63,048 bases of DNA from a virus (IMGVR_UViG_3300032322_002946:1-63048); one strand, 5' to 3'; positions 1 through 9,085 are shown, counted from the stretch's first letter. Translations and numbers: made by a program. The notes: generated by a model not told the origin, from the letters alone.

Positions 1-1
1 T

Positions 2-589
2 GAAGTTGGAGCACTAGATGGATTTGGTGCCTCTAACACTTGGTTTTTCGAAATGGAGAGAAATTGGTCTGGTCTCCTTATAGAACCTAATCCAATTGAA
101 TACAACAAGAGAAATCAACATCCGAGACCAAATTCTATTTTTGAAAATTGCGCAATTTCAGATGAAGAGATGGATATAAACTTCTTGTCTATAGAAGGTC
201 CGTGTAATGTTCTAAGTGGTATTCTGGAATTTTATAATGAACAACACTTACAAAGAATTAATAGAGAATTGGATATGTATAAATCATACCCAGAAGGTCA
301 TGAATTATATTCTCGTAAAGAAACAATAAAAATGCAAGCTGTCAGACTACAGACTCTATTTGATAAATATAATATGAAAGAAATTGATTTGATTTCTATC
401 GATGTTGAAGGTGCAGAAACACAAGTTCTAAACTCAATTGACTTTGATAAAACCGATGTAAAAGTTTTTCTTATTGAAAATAATTATGGTTTAGAAAAAG
501 AAACTCAGTTTCTTATTTCAAAGGGCTATAAGTTGCTAGGTAACATTCAATGGGACTCAGTTTTCGTAAAAAATGACTTTTTAATCTAA
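2..589 (+). CDS. FkbM-family SAM methyltransferase, 5' end cut by window
   Basis: The reading frame is open from the left edge of the window, and the codons before the ATG at 53 encode EVGALDGFGASNTWFFE. This is the glycine-rich SAM-binding loop of FkbM methyltransferases, so the gene starts outside the window and the ATG at 53 is internal. A second family hallmark, IDVEGAE, lies about 50 residues before the C-terminus. FkbM enzymes O-methylate sugars or small molecules; the substrate here is unknown. The stop codon overlaps the next start by one base, so the gene belongs to the sugar cassette that follows. A second FkbM gene is at 2787. Confidence 0.85.
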   Translation, partial: EVGALDGFGASNTWFFEMERNWSGLLIEPNPIEYNKRNQHPRPNSIFENCAISDEEMDINFLSIEGPCNVLSGILEFYNEQHLQRINRELDMYKSYPEGHELYSRKETIKMQAVRLQTLFDKYNMKEIDLISIDVEGAETQVLNSIDFDKTDVKVFLIENNYGLEKETQFLISKGYKLLGNIQWDSVFVKNDFLI

Positions 590-1266
590 TGAAAAATATC
601 GTGTCTTATTCACTTTGGGGTGATCATCCTATGTATTGGATAGGAGCATTAAGAAACATCGAGGGTGTAAAAAAATACTTTCCTAATTGGATTTGTAGAT
701 TTTACATAGACAAAAATTGCAAACCAGAATTAATTGAAACTATCAAAGGTGAAAATGTCGAAGTTGTTTTAGTTGAATCAAAAGATTCTTTTCACGGTAT
801 GTTTTGGAGATTTTGGGCAGTAGAAGAATCTGATGTTGATATTTTTTTATCTAGAGATTGTGATTCAAGATTTTCTGACAGAGAAGTTTCTGCAATAAAT
901 GAGTGGTTAGAATCTGATAAAGACTTTCACATAATGAGAGATCACCCATATCACACAGTTCCTATTCTAGGTGGTATGTGGGGTTGTAGAAATGGAATTC
1001 TTCGAGGTGTTGGATTCTCAACAGCAATTGAAAAGTGGTCTAGATTTGACCGAAAAGGAATTGATCAAGATTTCTTAGGACAAGTCATATATCCATTTGT
1101 AAAGGACAAGGCTATGGAACATTCTGAATTTAATTTAAGATTCGGAGGAGAAAATAGACCTTTTCCAACTATAAGAAACAACTATGAATTCGTCGGAGAT
1201 GTATTTGACGAAAATGATGTTAGACATCCTGATTATTGGGTTTTAATAAAAAATATGAATAAATAA
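589..1266 (+). CDS. Putative glycosyltransferase with DxD-like motif
   Basis: This 225-residue protein opens with a Rossmann-like strand (NIVSYSLWG). Residues 71-94 read MFWRFWA followed by DVDIFLSRDCDSR, which fits the nucleotide-sugar and metal-binding DxD region of GT-A glycosyltransferases. The later GGMWGCRNG segment resembles the acceptor side of such enzymes. It sits between methyltransferases in a run of overlapping genes, so it probably adds one sugar to the glycan built by this cassette. Donor, linkage and acceptor cannot be read from sequence. The family assignment is by motif only. Confidence 0.6.
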   Translation: MKNIVSYSLWGDHPMYWIGALRNIEGVKKYFPNWICRFYIDKNCKPELIETIKGENVEVVLVESKDSFHGMFWRFWAVEESDVDIFLSRDCDSRFSDREVSAINEWLESDKDFHIMRDHPYHTVPILGGMWGCRNGILRGVGFSTAIEKWSRFDRKGIDQDFLGQVIYPFVKDKAMEHSEFNLRFGGENRPFPTIRNNYEFVGDVFDENDVRHPDYWVLIKNMNK

Positions 1267-1268
1267 TT

Positions 1269-1943
1269 ATGTGGAATGTAGAAGACAAAAATGGATTTGA
1301 ATATGAAAAAAATAATAATAGAGGTCAAATAAATTTAAATCAAAATTTTGGAAAATTAATTTTTGAACTCGCGAAAGATTTTAATAATAAAATTTTTGTA
1401 GATATTGGAACTTGGAATGGACTCGGCTCTACTAAATGTTTTATCGAAGCAATGAAATTAAATCAAAATTCCATTTTATATACTATAGAGAATAATACAG
1501 AAAAAATTGACTCAGCAAAAAACTCTTTAAGTAACGACATTGAATCTAATAAATTAGATGTGAGGTTTCTTAATGGAACATTTATATCTAATGATGAAAT
1601 AGACCGTTGGATTATTGATAATAAAATTGTATTAACAGAACAACAACAATATTGGCTTACAATAGATAAAACAAATTCAGAAAATCTTTTGAATATCAAT
1701 TTTGAAACAATTGACATTCTTTTAATAGATGGTAGTGATTATTCTGGTTATTTGGAACTTCAATTATTCAAAGATATTTCAAAATTTATTCTTTTAGATG
1801 ATGTTAATGGTCTAAAAAATAAGATGAGTAGAGAATATTTGATTAATTCTAGTGATTTCAAATTAGAACATGAGGATTTGAACGATAGAGATGGTTATAG
1901 TATTTTTTCTAATAAAAAATTAATTGACAAAAAAAATGATTAA
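1269..1943 (+). CDS. Class I SAM methyltransferase-like protein
   Basis: This 224-residue protein has a SAM-binding motif I at residues 43-54 (FVDIGTWNGLGS) and an acidic strand-4 motif LLIDGSD near residue 150. That order fits a class I Rossmann methyltransferase of the TylF/CmcI or Methyltransf_24 kind. The N-terminal peptide MWNVEDKNGFEYE and the C-terminal DGYSIF segment recur in a short relic at 3686-3817, which appears to be an internally deleted copy of this gene. The gene lies inside the glycan cassette. The acceptor is unknown. Confidence 0.6.
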   Translation: MWNVEDKNGFEYEKNNNRGQINLNQNFGKLIFELAKDFNNKIFVDIGTWNGLGSTKCFIEAMKLNQNSILYTIENNTEKIDSAKNSLSNDIESNKLDVRFLNGTFISNDEIDRWIIDNKIVLTEQQQYWLTIDKTNSENLLNINFETIDILLIDGSDYSGYLELQLFKDISKFILLDDVNGLKNKMSREYLINSSDFKLEHEDLNDRDGYSIFSNKKLIDKKND

Positions 1944-2766
1944 TCTACAAGAAGGCAATCTTAGAATAAAAAGTTTATTATCGGAAAATAAACCATTTGT
2001 AGCTTGTAAAATGGGAGCAGTAGAACAGCAAATTATGATATACAAATATCATAATAAACCCTGGGATAACAACCTTAGATGGCACGCTTCTAATCATGCT
2101 GGAGTTACACCTCCAACTGATGAAATACTAAATTTTTTCACAGATGTTTATACAGAGGCACTGAATAATACGGATTTACTATCTATTTGGTTTCCAGAAA
2201 ATATTAATTCAATGGAATATTTGATCTCTGAACATTATTGTAAAAATGCAGAATTTATGGGAGGTCTTCAATCTTTAGAACCATTCTACTTTGATGAACC
2301 CTGGAGTGAGGAACTTAAAGACAAAAAAGTCTTAGTAGTACATCCATTTGAAGAATCTATAAGAACACAGTATCTTATAAAAGACAAAATTTTTGAAAAT
2401 CAAAAGGTATTGCCAAATTTTGATTTAATTACATTTAAGACCTACCAGACTCATGGTGGTGGCAATACAGACTTACCTTGGGATTATTGCCTAAATGATA
2501 TGAATGAAAGAATTAGTAAGATAGAATTCGATGTAGCATTGGTTGCATGTGGGGCTTACGGTCTTCCTGTGTGTAGTCATATTAAAAATATGGGTAAGCC
2601 AGCTATTCACGTTGGTGGTGGATTACAAATTATGTTTGGTATCAAAGGTAATAGATGGGATAATATGGCCTCGGTGAATAAATACTACAATCAATATTGG
2701 AAAAGACCTTTTGACTCAGAAAAAACTAGAAATCACTCAGTTGTTGAAGGTTCGACGTATTGGTAA
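1936..2766 (+). CDS. GT-D-like glycosyltransferase-family protein
   Basis: The 276-residue product starts at the ATG at 1936, which overlaps the upstream stop region; an in-frame TTG at 1924 is a less likely start. An early FVACKMGAVEQQ segment and a late HVGGGLQIMFGIKGNRWDN segment match what I recall of GT-D-fold (DUF1792-like) bacterial proteins, where the C-terminal GG-LQ-x-FGIKG-x-RWD block is well conserved. It probably transfers a sugar in the same pathway as its neighbours. The family match is from memory of the motif and has not been searched. Confidence 0.5.
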   Translation: MINLQEGNLRIKSLLSENKPFVACKMGAVEQQIMIYKYHNKPWDNNLRWHASNHAGVTPPTDEILNFFTDVYTEALNNTDLLSIWFPENINSMEYLISEHYCKNAEFMGGLQSLEPFYFDEPWSEELKDKKVLVVHPFEESIRTQYLIKDKIFENQKVLPNFDLITFKTYQTHGGGNTDLPWDYCLNDMNERISKIEFDVALVACGAYGLPVCSHIKNMGKPAIHVGGGLQIMFGIKGNRWDNMASVNKYYNQYWKRPFDSEKTRNHSVVEGSTYW

Positions 2767-2786
2767 AAAATAAAAAAAATAAAATT

Positions 2787-3455
2787 ATGACAGTTTGGGA
2801 AAAATATAATATTGCTCAAAATGATTGGGATAGTCTTGTGTCTATCAAGTTTTCTGAGAACGTAGTTGTCGGTGGAACTTATTGTGATGTTGGTGCATGT
2901 AATGGAGTTATAACCAGATTCTTTAAAAATTTGACTGGTGAAAATGGTATGGTTTATGCTTTTGAATTAAATCCATTTAATTATAATGCAATTCAAAGCC
3001 TACACTCAGAAAAGTGTATTATTGAAAATTTAGCAATCTCTGATGAGATTTCAAAAGTAACAATTTATGGTGATGACCAAAGACAAGGAAATCACATTTC
3101 TAATATTGTTGGCCACGACACTGCTTTTAGAAAAATGAATGTAATCGGTGAAGCAAATTCTACTACTTTAGATGAATATTTCAAAGATAAAAAAGTAGAT
3201 TGTCTTAAAATAGATGTAGAGGGTGCCGAACTGAGAGTAATTAAGGGTGGTATAAACACGATACTTAATGCTAAATATGTTATCATTGAGTGTCATTTTG
3301 ATTCACAATGGCCTGAAATTTACGAATTCATTACTTCTCACAATATGGATTTCAGATACTTGGTTAATGACGAGCCTGTAAGATTAGAGGATATGATGCC
3401 ATCACCTGGAATTGGTAAAAATGGTAATCCATATCAAATGTACTTAAAAAATTAA
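2787..3455 (+). CDS. FkbM-family SAM methyltransferase
   Basis: This 222-residue protein is counted from the ATG at 2787; an in-frame TTG at 2760 overlaps the previous gene and is not preferred. Motif I is YCDVGACNGVITRFF, followed by an acidic FELNP end of strand 2, and the family signature IDVEGAELRVI lies near residue 143. It is complete and similar in design to the truncated FkbM gene at the left edge, so the cassette has two sugar O-methyltransferases of one family. Just after it lies a block of gene debris. Confidence 0.85.
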   Translation: MTVWEKYNIAQNDWDSLVSIKFSENVVVGGTYCDVGACNGVITRFFKNLTGENGMVYAFELNPFNYNAIQSLHSEKCIIENLAISDEISKVTIYGDDQRQGNHISNIVGHDTAFRKMNVIGEANSTTLDEYFKDKKVDCLKIDVEGAELRVIKGGINTILNAKYVIIECHFDSQWPEIYEFITSHNMDFRYLVNDEPVRLEDMMPSPGIGKNGNPYQMYLKN

Positions 3456-3463
3456 ATAAAATA

Positions 3464-3574
3464 ATGAACTTTTTTAATATAGACCTTCATATATCAATCA
3501 TAGCTGACATGAAGAAGATTTTTTCTGATTTAGAAAATATAGAGAACCGTTTGAAGGTAGAAAAAAATTTCTAA
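3464..3574 (+). pseudogene. Relic of the 5' end of the gene at 3818
   Basis: An ATG opens 36 codons beginning MNFFNIDLHISIIADMKKIF, which parallels the start of the gene at 3818 (MKLFNLDCHISVIADLKQIL). The similarity ends after about 25 codons and the frame runs into unrelated sequence and a stop. It looks like the head of a duplicated glycosyltransferase gene whose body has been deleted. It probably has no function. Confidence 0.7.
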
Positions 3575-3680
3575 GGCAATTAAATCATCTAAATTTTTCT
3601 TTGTTTTAAATGATGAAATCGATACGTGAAGATTACCTAAATTATGAAACAAATTTCATTTACAAAATATAAATTAAAGA
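3543..3680 (+). pseudogene. Relic of the 3' end of the gene at 5659
   Basis: The nucleotides around 3553-3597 closely match 6121-6170 (the GRKKFLREIKSSKF region of the exostosin-like gene). Those around 3620-3680 match 6313-6430, including the end of that gene and its downstream AAATATAAATTAAA. The two matching pieces are joined with most of the sequence between them missing, and the frame is broken. It is a degraded partial copy of the gene at 5659-6429. Confidence 0.65.
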
Positions 3681-3685
3681 ATAAA

Positions 3686-3817
3686 ATGTGGAATACAGAA
3701 GATAAAAATGGTTTCGAATTTGAAACTTTAAATAATAGAGGTCAAATAAACATAGAACTAGAGGACTTATCTTCGAGAAATGGATATAGTATTTTCAAAA
3801 AAATTAAAAAGAATTAA
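3686..3817 (+). pseudogene. Internally deleted copy of the methyltransferase-like gene at 1269
   Basis: A 43-codon frame begins MWNTEDKNGFEFE and passes through NNRGQIN, as at the N-terminus of the 1269 gene. It then jumps to EDLSSRNGYSIFKK, matching that gene's C-terminus (EDLNDRDGYSIF). About 180 codons, including the SAM-binding motif, are missing. The frame is still open, so a short peptide could be made, but it cannot be a methyltransferase. Its stop codon abuts the ATG of the next gene. Confidence 0.7.
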
Positions 3818-4894
3818 ATGAAACTATTTAATTTAGACTGTCACATTTCTGTGATTGCTGATTTGAAACAGATACTTGAAAATCTTGGTCACGAGGTCGA
3901 AAGTTGGTCAGTATCCGGTCATAATTGGGTGTTTGATAGAGAACCGACAAAAGTAGATATTGTAAATTCAAACACTTGGATGAATTTAGATGAATCAATG
4001 TGTGACCAATTCTATGAAAGATATAAACACGAACTATCTTCTTATGATGCTTTTATTTGTACTTACCCTCCCGCTTTTTCAATGCTTTATAAGCGATTCC
4101 AAAAGTCGATAATTTTACAAATACCTATAAGATACGAAGTTCCCTTTCATAATAATGTCGAAAAGTGGAATGGTTTTAACCAATATCTTAGAGATGGTAT
4201 TGATTCTGGTTTCATATTTCCAGTCGCTAACTCAGAATATGACAAAAAATATTTTGAATTTTTTGTTAAGAGGGAGTGTCAATTAATTCCTAATATTTGT
4301 GAATATACTAACACTACTTATAAACCAGAGTTTGAAAAGTTTTTATATTACAGTAGATTACCAGTAAGCTTCAACGGAGATTTTATTATTGATAAATCCT
4401 CATTGGGTAGATATAAGTTCTCAGACATAACTAAATTCAAAGGGATAATTATGATACCATATAATTGTTCAACTATGTCAATTTTTGAGTATTATACATC
4501 AAATATACCTTTATTTGTGCCGTCTAAATCATTTATGATAGAACTTTACTCAAATTTTAGTAATTATGTTTTATCAGAACTTAGTTGGAATAAAACATTT
4601 AATCTACCACCTTCTTCTGTTATTGATTGTGATAGAGAAAACGATCCAAATTCTTATAATAATATTGATATTATGAGAAGATGGATAGAGTTTTCAGACT
4701 TCTATAACGAAGACTGGATGCCGTTTATAACATATTTTGATTCACTAGAGGAACTACAATATAAACTAATAAATACTGATTTGAAAGATATTAGTAGTAA
4801 AATGGAAACTTTCAACATAGAAAGAAAAAGTAAGATTTATAGTCTTTGGCGAGAAAAAATTAAAGTAATTGATGAAAAATCTCGTAATAGGTAA
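3818..4894 (+). CDS. Putative glycosyltransferase (GT-B-like), unassigned family
   Basis: This 358-residue protein begins MKLFNLDCHISVIADLKQIL, typical of a Rossmann domain that senses and binds, followed by GHEVESWS as in GT-B enzymes. The middle has ICTYPPAFSMLYKRF and PVANSEYDKKYFEFF, which would fit a GT-B interdomain linker with a 'found a host name, now wait' type Ser-containing loop. A C-terminal segment (IIMIPYNCSTMSIFEYYTSNIPLFVP) resembles the donor-binding region of GT-B proteins, where a Glu precedes a small hydrophobic patch. It is in the glycan cassette, and a decayed copy of its start lies at 3464. Function is inferred from context and fold-like features. Confidence 0.5.
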   Translation: MKLFNLDCHISVIADLKQILENLGHEVESWSVSGHNWVFDREPTKVDIVNSNTWMNLDESMCDQFYERYKHELSSYDAFICTYPPAFSMLYKRFQKSIILQIPIRYEVPFHNNVEKWNGFNQYLRDGIDSGFIFPVANSEYDKKYFEFFVKRECQLIPNICEYTNTTYKPEFEKFLYYSRLPVSFNGDFIIDKSSLGRYKFSDITKFKGIIMIPYNCSTMSIFEYYTSNIPLFVPSKSFMIELYSNFSNYVLSELSWNKTFNLPPSSVIDCDRENDPNSYNNIDIMRRWIEFSDFYNEDWMPFITYFDSLEELQYKLINTDLKDISSKMETFNIERKSKIYSLWREKIKVIDEKSRNR

Positions 4895-5672
4895 CACATC
4901 ACAATTATCACATTATTTTCCTGATGACTACATCAAAATATCATCGAGAGACATAGATTTTGACTCAATTACTTCACAAAATTGGAACAGAATCTTTCTT
5001 TGTTTTGGTGAATCTAGAAAATTTATTAATGATATAAAAATTCACGATGATATAAACTTCTACTATACTCTTGAGGTTATTGATAAGTTGAAAGATGTTT
5101 CTAAAAACATAATAGTCTATTCTACTTGTGAATTATGGAATCACTACGATGGTAAAATTGATTTGTCTATGAAATTTGATTTTTATAGTACATCATACAT
5201 ACTCTCTAAATTTAAATTATCTAAATATTTAATGAATAATAAAAAAGATTATCATAATGTCTTTGTGTTATTTCCGTTCAATTTTAATTCTGTCTATAGA
5301 GATAATAATTTTCTCTTTGGTAAAATTTTCAACTCTATATTAAACAAAAAAGTAATTGAAATAGGTGATACATATTTCTACAGAGAAATTTTGCATCCTA
5401 AGTTCATAGTCAATGAGTCAATTAACGCAACCGAACATAAAATTGTTGGCACCGGAAGATTAGTATTTGTTAATGATTTTATCCGCGATTTATATTCAAA
5501 CTTCAATCTAAAATATGAAGATTATGTTATTGAATCATTTGGTAAATTCAATGAGTATGAGAAAAAGAAAGAGTATTATCTTAACTCAAATATTTGCCTC
5601 TACAAATATGATGACTTATTACTTGATACTATAAGCGATTTAAATAAAATTTTAAATAATGACCAAAGATGA
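4872..5672 (+). CDS. NAD(P)-dependent sugar reductase/epimerase-like protein
   Basis: The product is 266 residues from the ATG at 4872, overlapping the previous gene by 23 bases. The start (KNLVIGNTSQLSHYF) resembles the nucleotide-binding strand of the SDR sugar epimerase family, but it lacks a clean GxxGxxG. The later IIVYSTCELW and FDFYSTSYILSKFKLSKYL correspond to the Ser and Tyr-x3-Lys region, although the Tyr and Lys spacing is not canonical. It may be a diverged or structural relative of RmlD-type reductases. A better RmlD candidate sits at 7201. Confidence 0.45.
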   Translation: MKNLVIGNTSQLSHYFPDDYIKISSRDIDFDSITSQNWNRIFLCFGESRKFINDIKIHDDINFYYTLEVIDKLKDVSKNIIVYSTCELWNHYDGKIDLSMKFDFYSTSYILSKFKLSKYLMNNKKDYHNVFVLFPFNFNSVYRDNNFLFGKIFNSILNKKVIEIGDTYFYREILHPKFIVNESINATEHKIVGTGRLVFVNDFIRDLYSNFNLKYEDYVIESFGKFNEYEKKKEYYLNSNICLYKYDDLLLDTISDLNKILNNDQR

Positions 5673-6429
5673 ATTAATAACCTCTGATGACATCTTAAAA
5701 TTTTGTAATAATAATAACATATGTTATATTAAAACAGATTTTTTCTACACTGGTCAATTTATTTGGCGAGGTAAGATACATCCTGATAAAATAGATGACA
5801 TTATTGTTGTAGGCCACTCTGATTATCCTGTCACCGATGATATATCAAAACATTTCAAAAAGATATTTTGTGTTAATAGAAATAGTAATTCTGAAAATAC
5901 ATTTGGTATTCCATTAGGATTAACAAATGATTGTAATGACTCACCTATTCATAGAATTTATGGTAACAAGAAGGTGGTCATTGAAGTAATGAATGAAAAA
6001 ATATCTAAAACTAATCTAGCTTATATTAACTTTAATATATCTAATTACCCAATCGAAAGACAGCCTGTATGGGACAAATTCTCAACAAAAGACTGGGTCA
6101 TTTTAGGAAGTATAGAAAACACAATTGAAGGACGTAAAAAATTTCTAAGGGAAATTAAATCATCTAAATTTGTTTTTTGCCCCAGAGGTAATGGTATCGA
6201 TACACATAGACTTTGGGAGACTCTGTATATGGGTAGTTTTCCGATAGTTAGATATGAAGATGCTCATCATCTATTTACAGATTTGCCAATTTTATTTATA
6301 AATGATTGGGATGAGATCAGTGAAGATTACCTAAATTCAAAATATGATGAATACATAAATAAAGACTGGAATTTTGATAAATTAAAATTAAATTTTTGGA
6401 CAAATTTCATTTCACAAAATATAAATTAA
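5659..6429 (+). CDS. Exostosin-like glycosyltransferase
   Basis: This 256-residue protein overlaps the upstream gene by 14 bases. Around residues 170-200 it has FVFCPRGNGIDTHRLWETLYMGSFPIV, split here as FVFCPRGNG and DTHRLWE, which is the donor-binding signature of exostosin/GT47-like enzymes (F-x-x-C/P-R-G-x-G-x-D-x-H-R-x-W-E-x-x-x-x-G). It likely transfers a sugar from a nucleotide donor within the cassette. A fragmentary second copy of its 3' half lies at 3543-3680. Confidence 0.7.
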   Translation: MTKDELITSDDILKFCNNNNICYIKTDFFYTGQFIWRGKIHPDKIDDIIVVGHSDYPVTDDISKHFKKIFCVNRNSNSENTFGIPLGLTNDCNDSPIHRIYGNKKVVIEVMNEKISKTNLAYINFNISNYPIERQPVWDKFSTKDWVILGSIENTIEGRKKFLREIKSSKFVFCPRGNGIDTHRLWETLYMGSFPIVRYEDAHHLFTDLPILFINDWDEISEDYLNSKYDEYINKDWNFDKLKLNFWTNFISQNIN

Positions 6430-6442
6430 AATAAATTTTTTT

Positions 6443-7204
6443 ATGCAGAATAATGTTGATAATATTGCGGTAGGTGTAGTCACTTCATCTAATCTTAAAG
6501 AAAGATACTCGGCTTGTCAGCAGACTTGGTTGAAAGATTTTAATAATACTTTCTTATTTGGTGGAAACGGAAATGATAGTTCTTTGATTAATTTTGTTGA
6601 GGCTGGTGAAGATTATAATAGTCATTTTTTGAAGCAACAACTTGGATTAAAATATATGTATGAACATAATGATTCATATGACTGGTATTGTATGACAAGT
6701 TGTGATGCTATTCTCTTTAAAGAAAATACTCTTTCAGAGATTTACAAATATGACCATAATACTGATTTTTTATTAGCCCAACCTTGTGGATTCTGGTCAG
6801 ATAATCCAATTCGTGAAGTATCTGAATCTGAATCTACTTTCAGAGCTATATCTGGAGGTGGGGGATTCTTTATAAGTAACTCTCTTATGAAAAAAACTTA
6901 TGAAAAAATTGACCAGTTTAATCTACACTGGCGATCTGTATCTGGTAGCAATTATCCATATTCAGATGTAGCTATATCTTATATGTTGAAGAAATATTTC
7001 AATATAGATTATACGTTTATACCTCAATTATTAAGTCAATCTCCGAAACACTATGAGGGTGCTATTCAGGGTGATATAAATGCACAATGGTATGTAGATT
7101 ACCCTATTTCACTTTCAGAGTGTCTTAAAAAACCAATGAGTTTTCACTATATTAAACCAAATGAGATGCAAAGTGTATATGAAAAATACAAAAGTGTGTT
7201 ATGA
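6443..7204 (+). CDS. Fringe/GT31-like glycosyltransferase
   Basis: This 253-residue protein begins with VGVVTSSNLKERYSACQQTW, the opening expected of beta-1,3-galactosyltransferase/Fringe (GT31) proteins, where R-x-x-x-x-x-T-W is diagnostic. A middle DWYCMTSCDAILF is at the place of the usual acidic DDD motif but retains only one Asp, so metal binding may be altered. SGGGGFFIS and YSDVAIS follow, as in the family. The stop overlaps the ATG of the next gene (ATGA). Confidence 0.6.
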   Translation: MQNNVDNIAVGVVTSSNLKERYSACQQTWLKDFNNTFLFGGNGNDSSLINFVEAGEDYNSHFLKQQLGLKYMYEHNDSYDWYCMTSCDAILFKENTLSEIYKYDHNTDFLLAQPCGFWSDNPIREVSESESTFRAISGGGGFFISNSLMKKTYEKIDQFNLHWRSVSGSNYPYSDVAISYMLKKYFNIDYTFIPQLLSQSPKHYEGAIQGDINAQWYVDYPISLSECLKKPMSFHYIKPNEMQSVYEKYKSVL

Positions 7205-7884
7205 AAATAGTGATAACAGGTAAAAATGGAATGTTGAGTAATGAATTAGCAAAATTAGAACCATCAATTCTAAGACTCGGAAAAAATGATTTTGATATAA
7301 CATCTACTGATATAATTTATAAGTTGTCTGAATTGAATCCTGATATTATAATTCATGCTGGTGCAATTACTGATAATTTGGAAGTAACAAAAAATCCATT
7401 AGACTCAATTAAGACAAACATTATTGGAACTGCTAATATATCAGAATATTGTATTATAAACAAAAAAAGATTAGTGTATATTTCTACCGACTACATTTAT
7501 CCTGGTACAACTGGTGATTATAAAGAAACTGATCCTATTCTACCTAATAATCACTATGCTTGGACAAAATTAGGAGGAGAATGTTCAGTAAGATTTGTTG
7601 ATAATCATTTAATAATAAGGACTAGTTTTGGGTCAAATAAATTTCCTTATGAAAAAGCATGGACTAATCAAATAGTTAGCAAAGACTATGTTGATATTAT
7701 TGCAAAAAAAATACTTAGGGCTTCGATATCAGAGATTACCGGTATTTTAAATATTGGAACAGAACCAAAGACAATGTTTGAATATGCCAGTCGGAAAAAT
7801 AATATTAAACCTGGATATTTAGAAGAAAATAAAAACTTTAGCTTAAATTTAGAAAAATATGAAAAATTACTCAATAATAGATAG
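7201..7884 (+). CDS. rmlD: RmlD-like dTDP-4-dehydrorhamnose reductase
   Basis: The product (227 residues) has an N-terminal KIVITGKNGMLSNEL nucleotide-binding loop, then PDIIIHAGAITD, VYISTDYIYPG and YAWTKLGGE. The last two supply the Ser/Thr, Tyr and Lys of the SDR catalytic triad. RmlD proteins reduce dTDP-4-keto-rhamnose to dTDP-rhamnose. It is shorter than usual (about 290) and lacks part of the C-terminal substrate domain, so the substrate could be another deoxysugar. It overlaps both neighbours, consistent with one operon, and the next gene is a sugar C-methyltransferase. Confidence 0.75.
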   Translation: MKIVITGKNGMLSNELAKLEPSILRLGKNDFDITSTDIIYKLSELNPDIIIHAGAITDNLEVTKNPLDSIKTNIIGTANISEYCIINKKRLVYISTDYIYPGTTGDYKETDPILPNNHYAWTKLGGECSVRFVDNHLIIRTSFGSNKFPYEKAWTNQIVSKDYVDIIAKKILRASISEITGILNIGTEPKTMFEYASRKNNIKPGYLEENKNFSLNLEKYEKLLNNR

Positions 7885-9085
7885 ATGTCCAATAACCTCT
7901 AGTCCAGAAAAAATAAAATATTTTGATTTAGGTAACATACCTTTAGTAAATAATCTATGTGAGACAAGAGATAAATCACTTAGTGTGGAAAAGTATCCAC
8001 TTGATATAAACTATTTTCCTTTGTCTGGTGAATCATCACTTAGTATAGCAATTAACGGAGACTTACTTTTTTCACACTATTTATTTAAATCGGAAGTCAA
8101 TGTTCCTTATTATGAACATTGTAAAGAAATGTTCAGATATTCTCAGAATTATATAAAAAATAAAAAAGATATCAAAATAATCGATATTGGTGGCAATGAT
8201 GGAACTCTACTTGATGCTTTTAGAAGTTTAGGCGGTGAAAATTTATCATTGTTGAACATAGATCCGTCTAAAAATCTATGTGAGATTTGTCTGAATAAAA
8301 ATATTCCTGTTTTGAATGAGTTTTTTTCAAAGGAAATATCTCTAAAAATCAAAGATAAAGTAGATATTATAACATCAACTAATGTATTCCAACACTTATT
8401 AGATATAAACTCTTTTGCAGAAGGAGTTGAATATTTATTAAAAGATGATGGTATTTGGATACTAGAGTTTCCTTATTGGTTGCATGATATGAATACAAAT
8501 CAATTTGATCAAATATATCATGAGCATGTTTATTATCATAGTGTTAAACCAATGAAGATGATGATGGAAAAACATAATATGAAAATTATAAATGTTACTA
8601 AGCAAAATATCCATGGTGGTACATTAAGACTTATAATTGCTAAAGATAGTTCAAAGTTTAAGCCAGATTTCACGATAGATGCTTATTTAGAATATGAGAA
8701 GAAGTTTGACATTAGCTATCATATGAATTGGGGATATAGTGTAAAAAAACATATTCAAAAGTCGTCAGATCTTATCAAATCGTTGGTCAGAGAAAATAAA
8801 AAAATATTTGGATTCGGAGCCGCTGCTAAGGGATGTATTTATCTAAATACAATGAACATAGATTATAATCAGATTGAATATATAATTGATGATACAGATA
8901 TAAAGCAAAACAAATTTATACCAGGAACCGGTATAGAAGTGGTGAGTAGAGATATTCTTAAAGAAAATAAACCAGACTATATTTTAATCTTAGCTCATAA
9001 TTTCAAAGAACATATAATTGATTCATTAAAAGGTATTTATGATGGTAAGTTTATAGTATTGGTTCCGGAAATAGAAATACTATAA
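7859..9085 (+). CDS. TylC3/NovU-like sugar C-methyltransferase, zinc ligands degraded
   Basis: This 408-residue protein has the three parts of deoxysugar C-methyltransferases. The N-terminal part contains FDLGNIPLVNN and LLFSHYLFKSEVNVPYYEHC, the SAM motif IIDIGGNDGTLLDAF follows near residue 103, and the C-terminal domain carries HGGTLRL, FGFGAAAKG and YIIDDTDIKQ. Such enzymes add a methyl to carbon 3 of a 4-keto sugar. The N-terminal domain normally binds zinc with four Cys, but here only one early Cys (CPIT) remains and the usual pairs are missing. The gene overlaps RmlD by 26 bases. Confidence 0.8.
   Translation: MKNYSIIDRCPITSSPEKIKYFDLGNIPLVNNLCETRDKSLSVEKYPLDINYFPLSGESSLSIAINGDLLFSHYLFKSEVNVPYYEHCKEMFRYSQNYIKNKKDIKIIDIGGNDGTLLDAFRSLGGENLSLLNIDPSKNLCEICLNKNIPVLNEFFSKEISLKIKDKVDIITSTNVFQHLLDINSFAEGVEYLLKDDGIWILEFPYWLHDMNTNQFDQIYHEHVYYHSVKPMKMMMEKHNMKIINVTKQNIHGGTLRLIIAKDSSKFKPDFTIDAYLEYEKKFDISYHMNWGYSVKKHIQKSSDLIKSLVRENKKIFGFGAAAKGCIYLNTMNIDYNQIEYIIDDTDIKQNKFIPGTGIEVVSRDILKENKPDYILILAHNFKEHIIDSLKGIYDGKFIVLVPEIEIL

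Noticed and set aside
1463-1717. Minus-strand reading frame inside the 1269 gene
   Set aside because: It is antisense to a gene with clear SAM motifs, contains no recognisable domain and has no promoter or coupling to neighbours.
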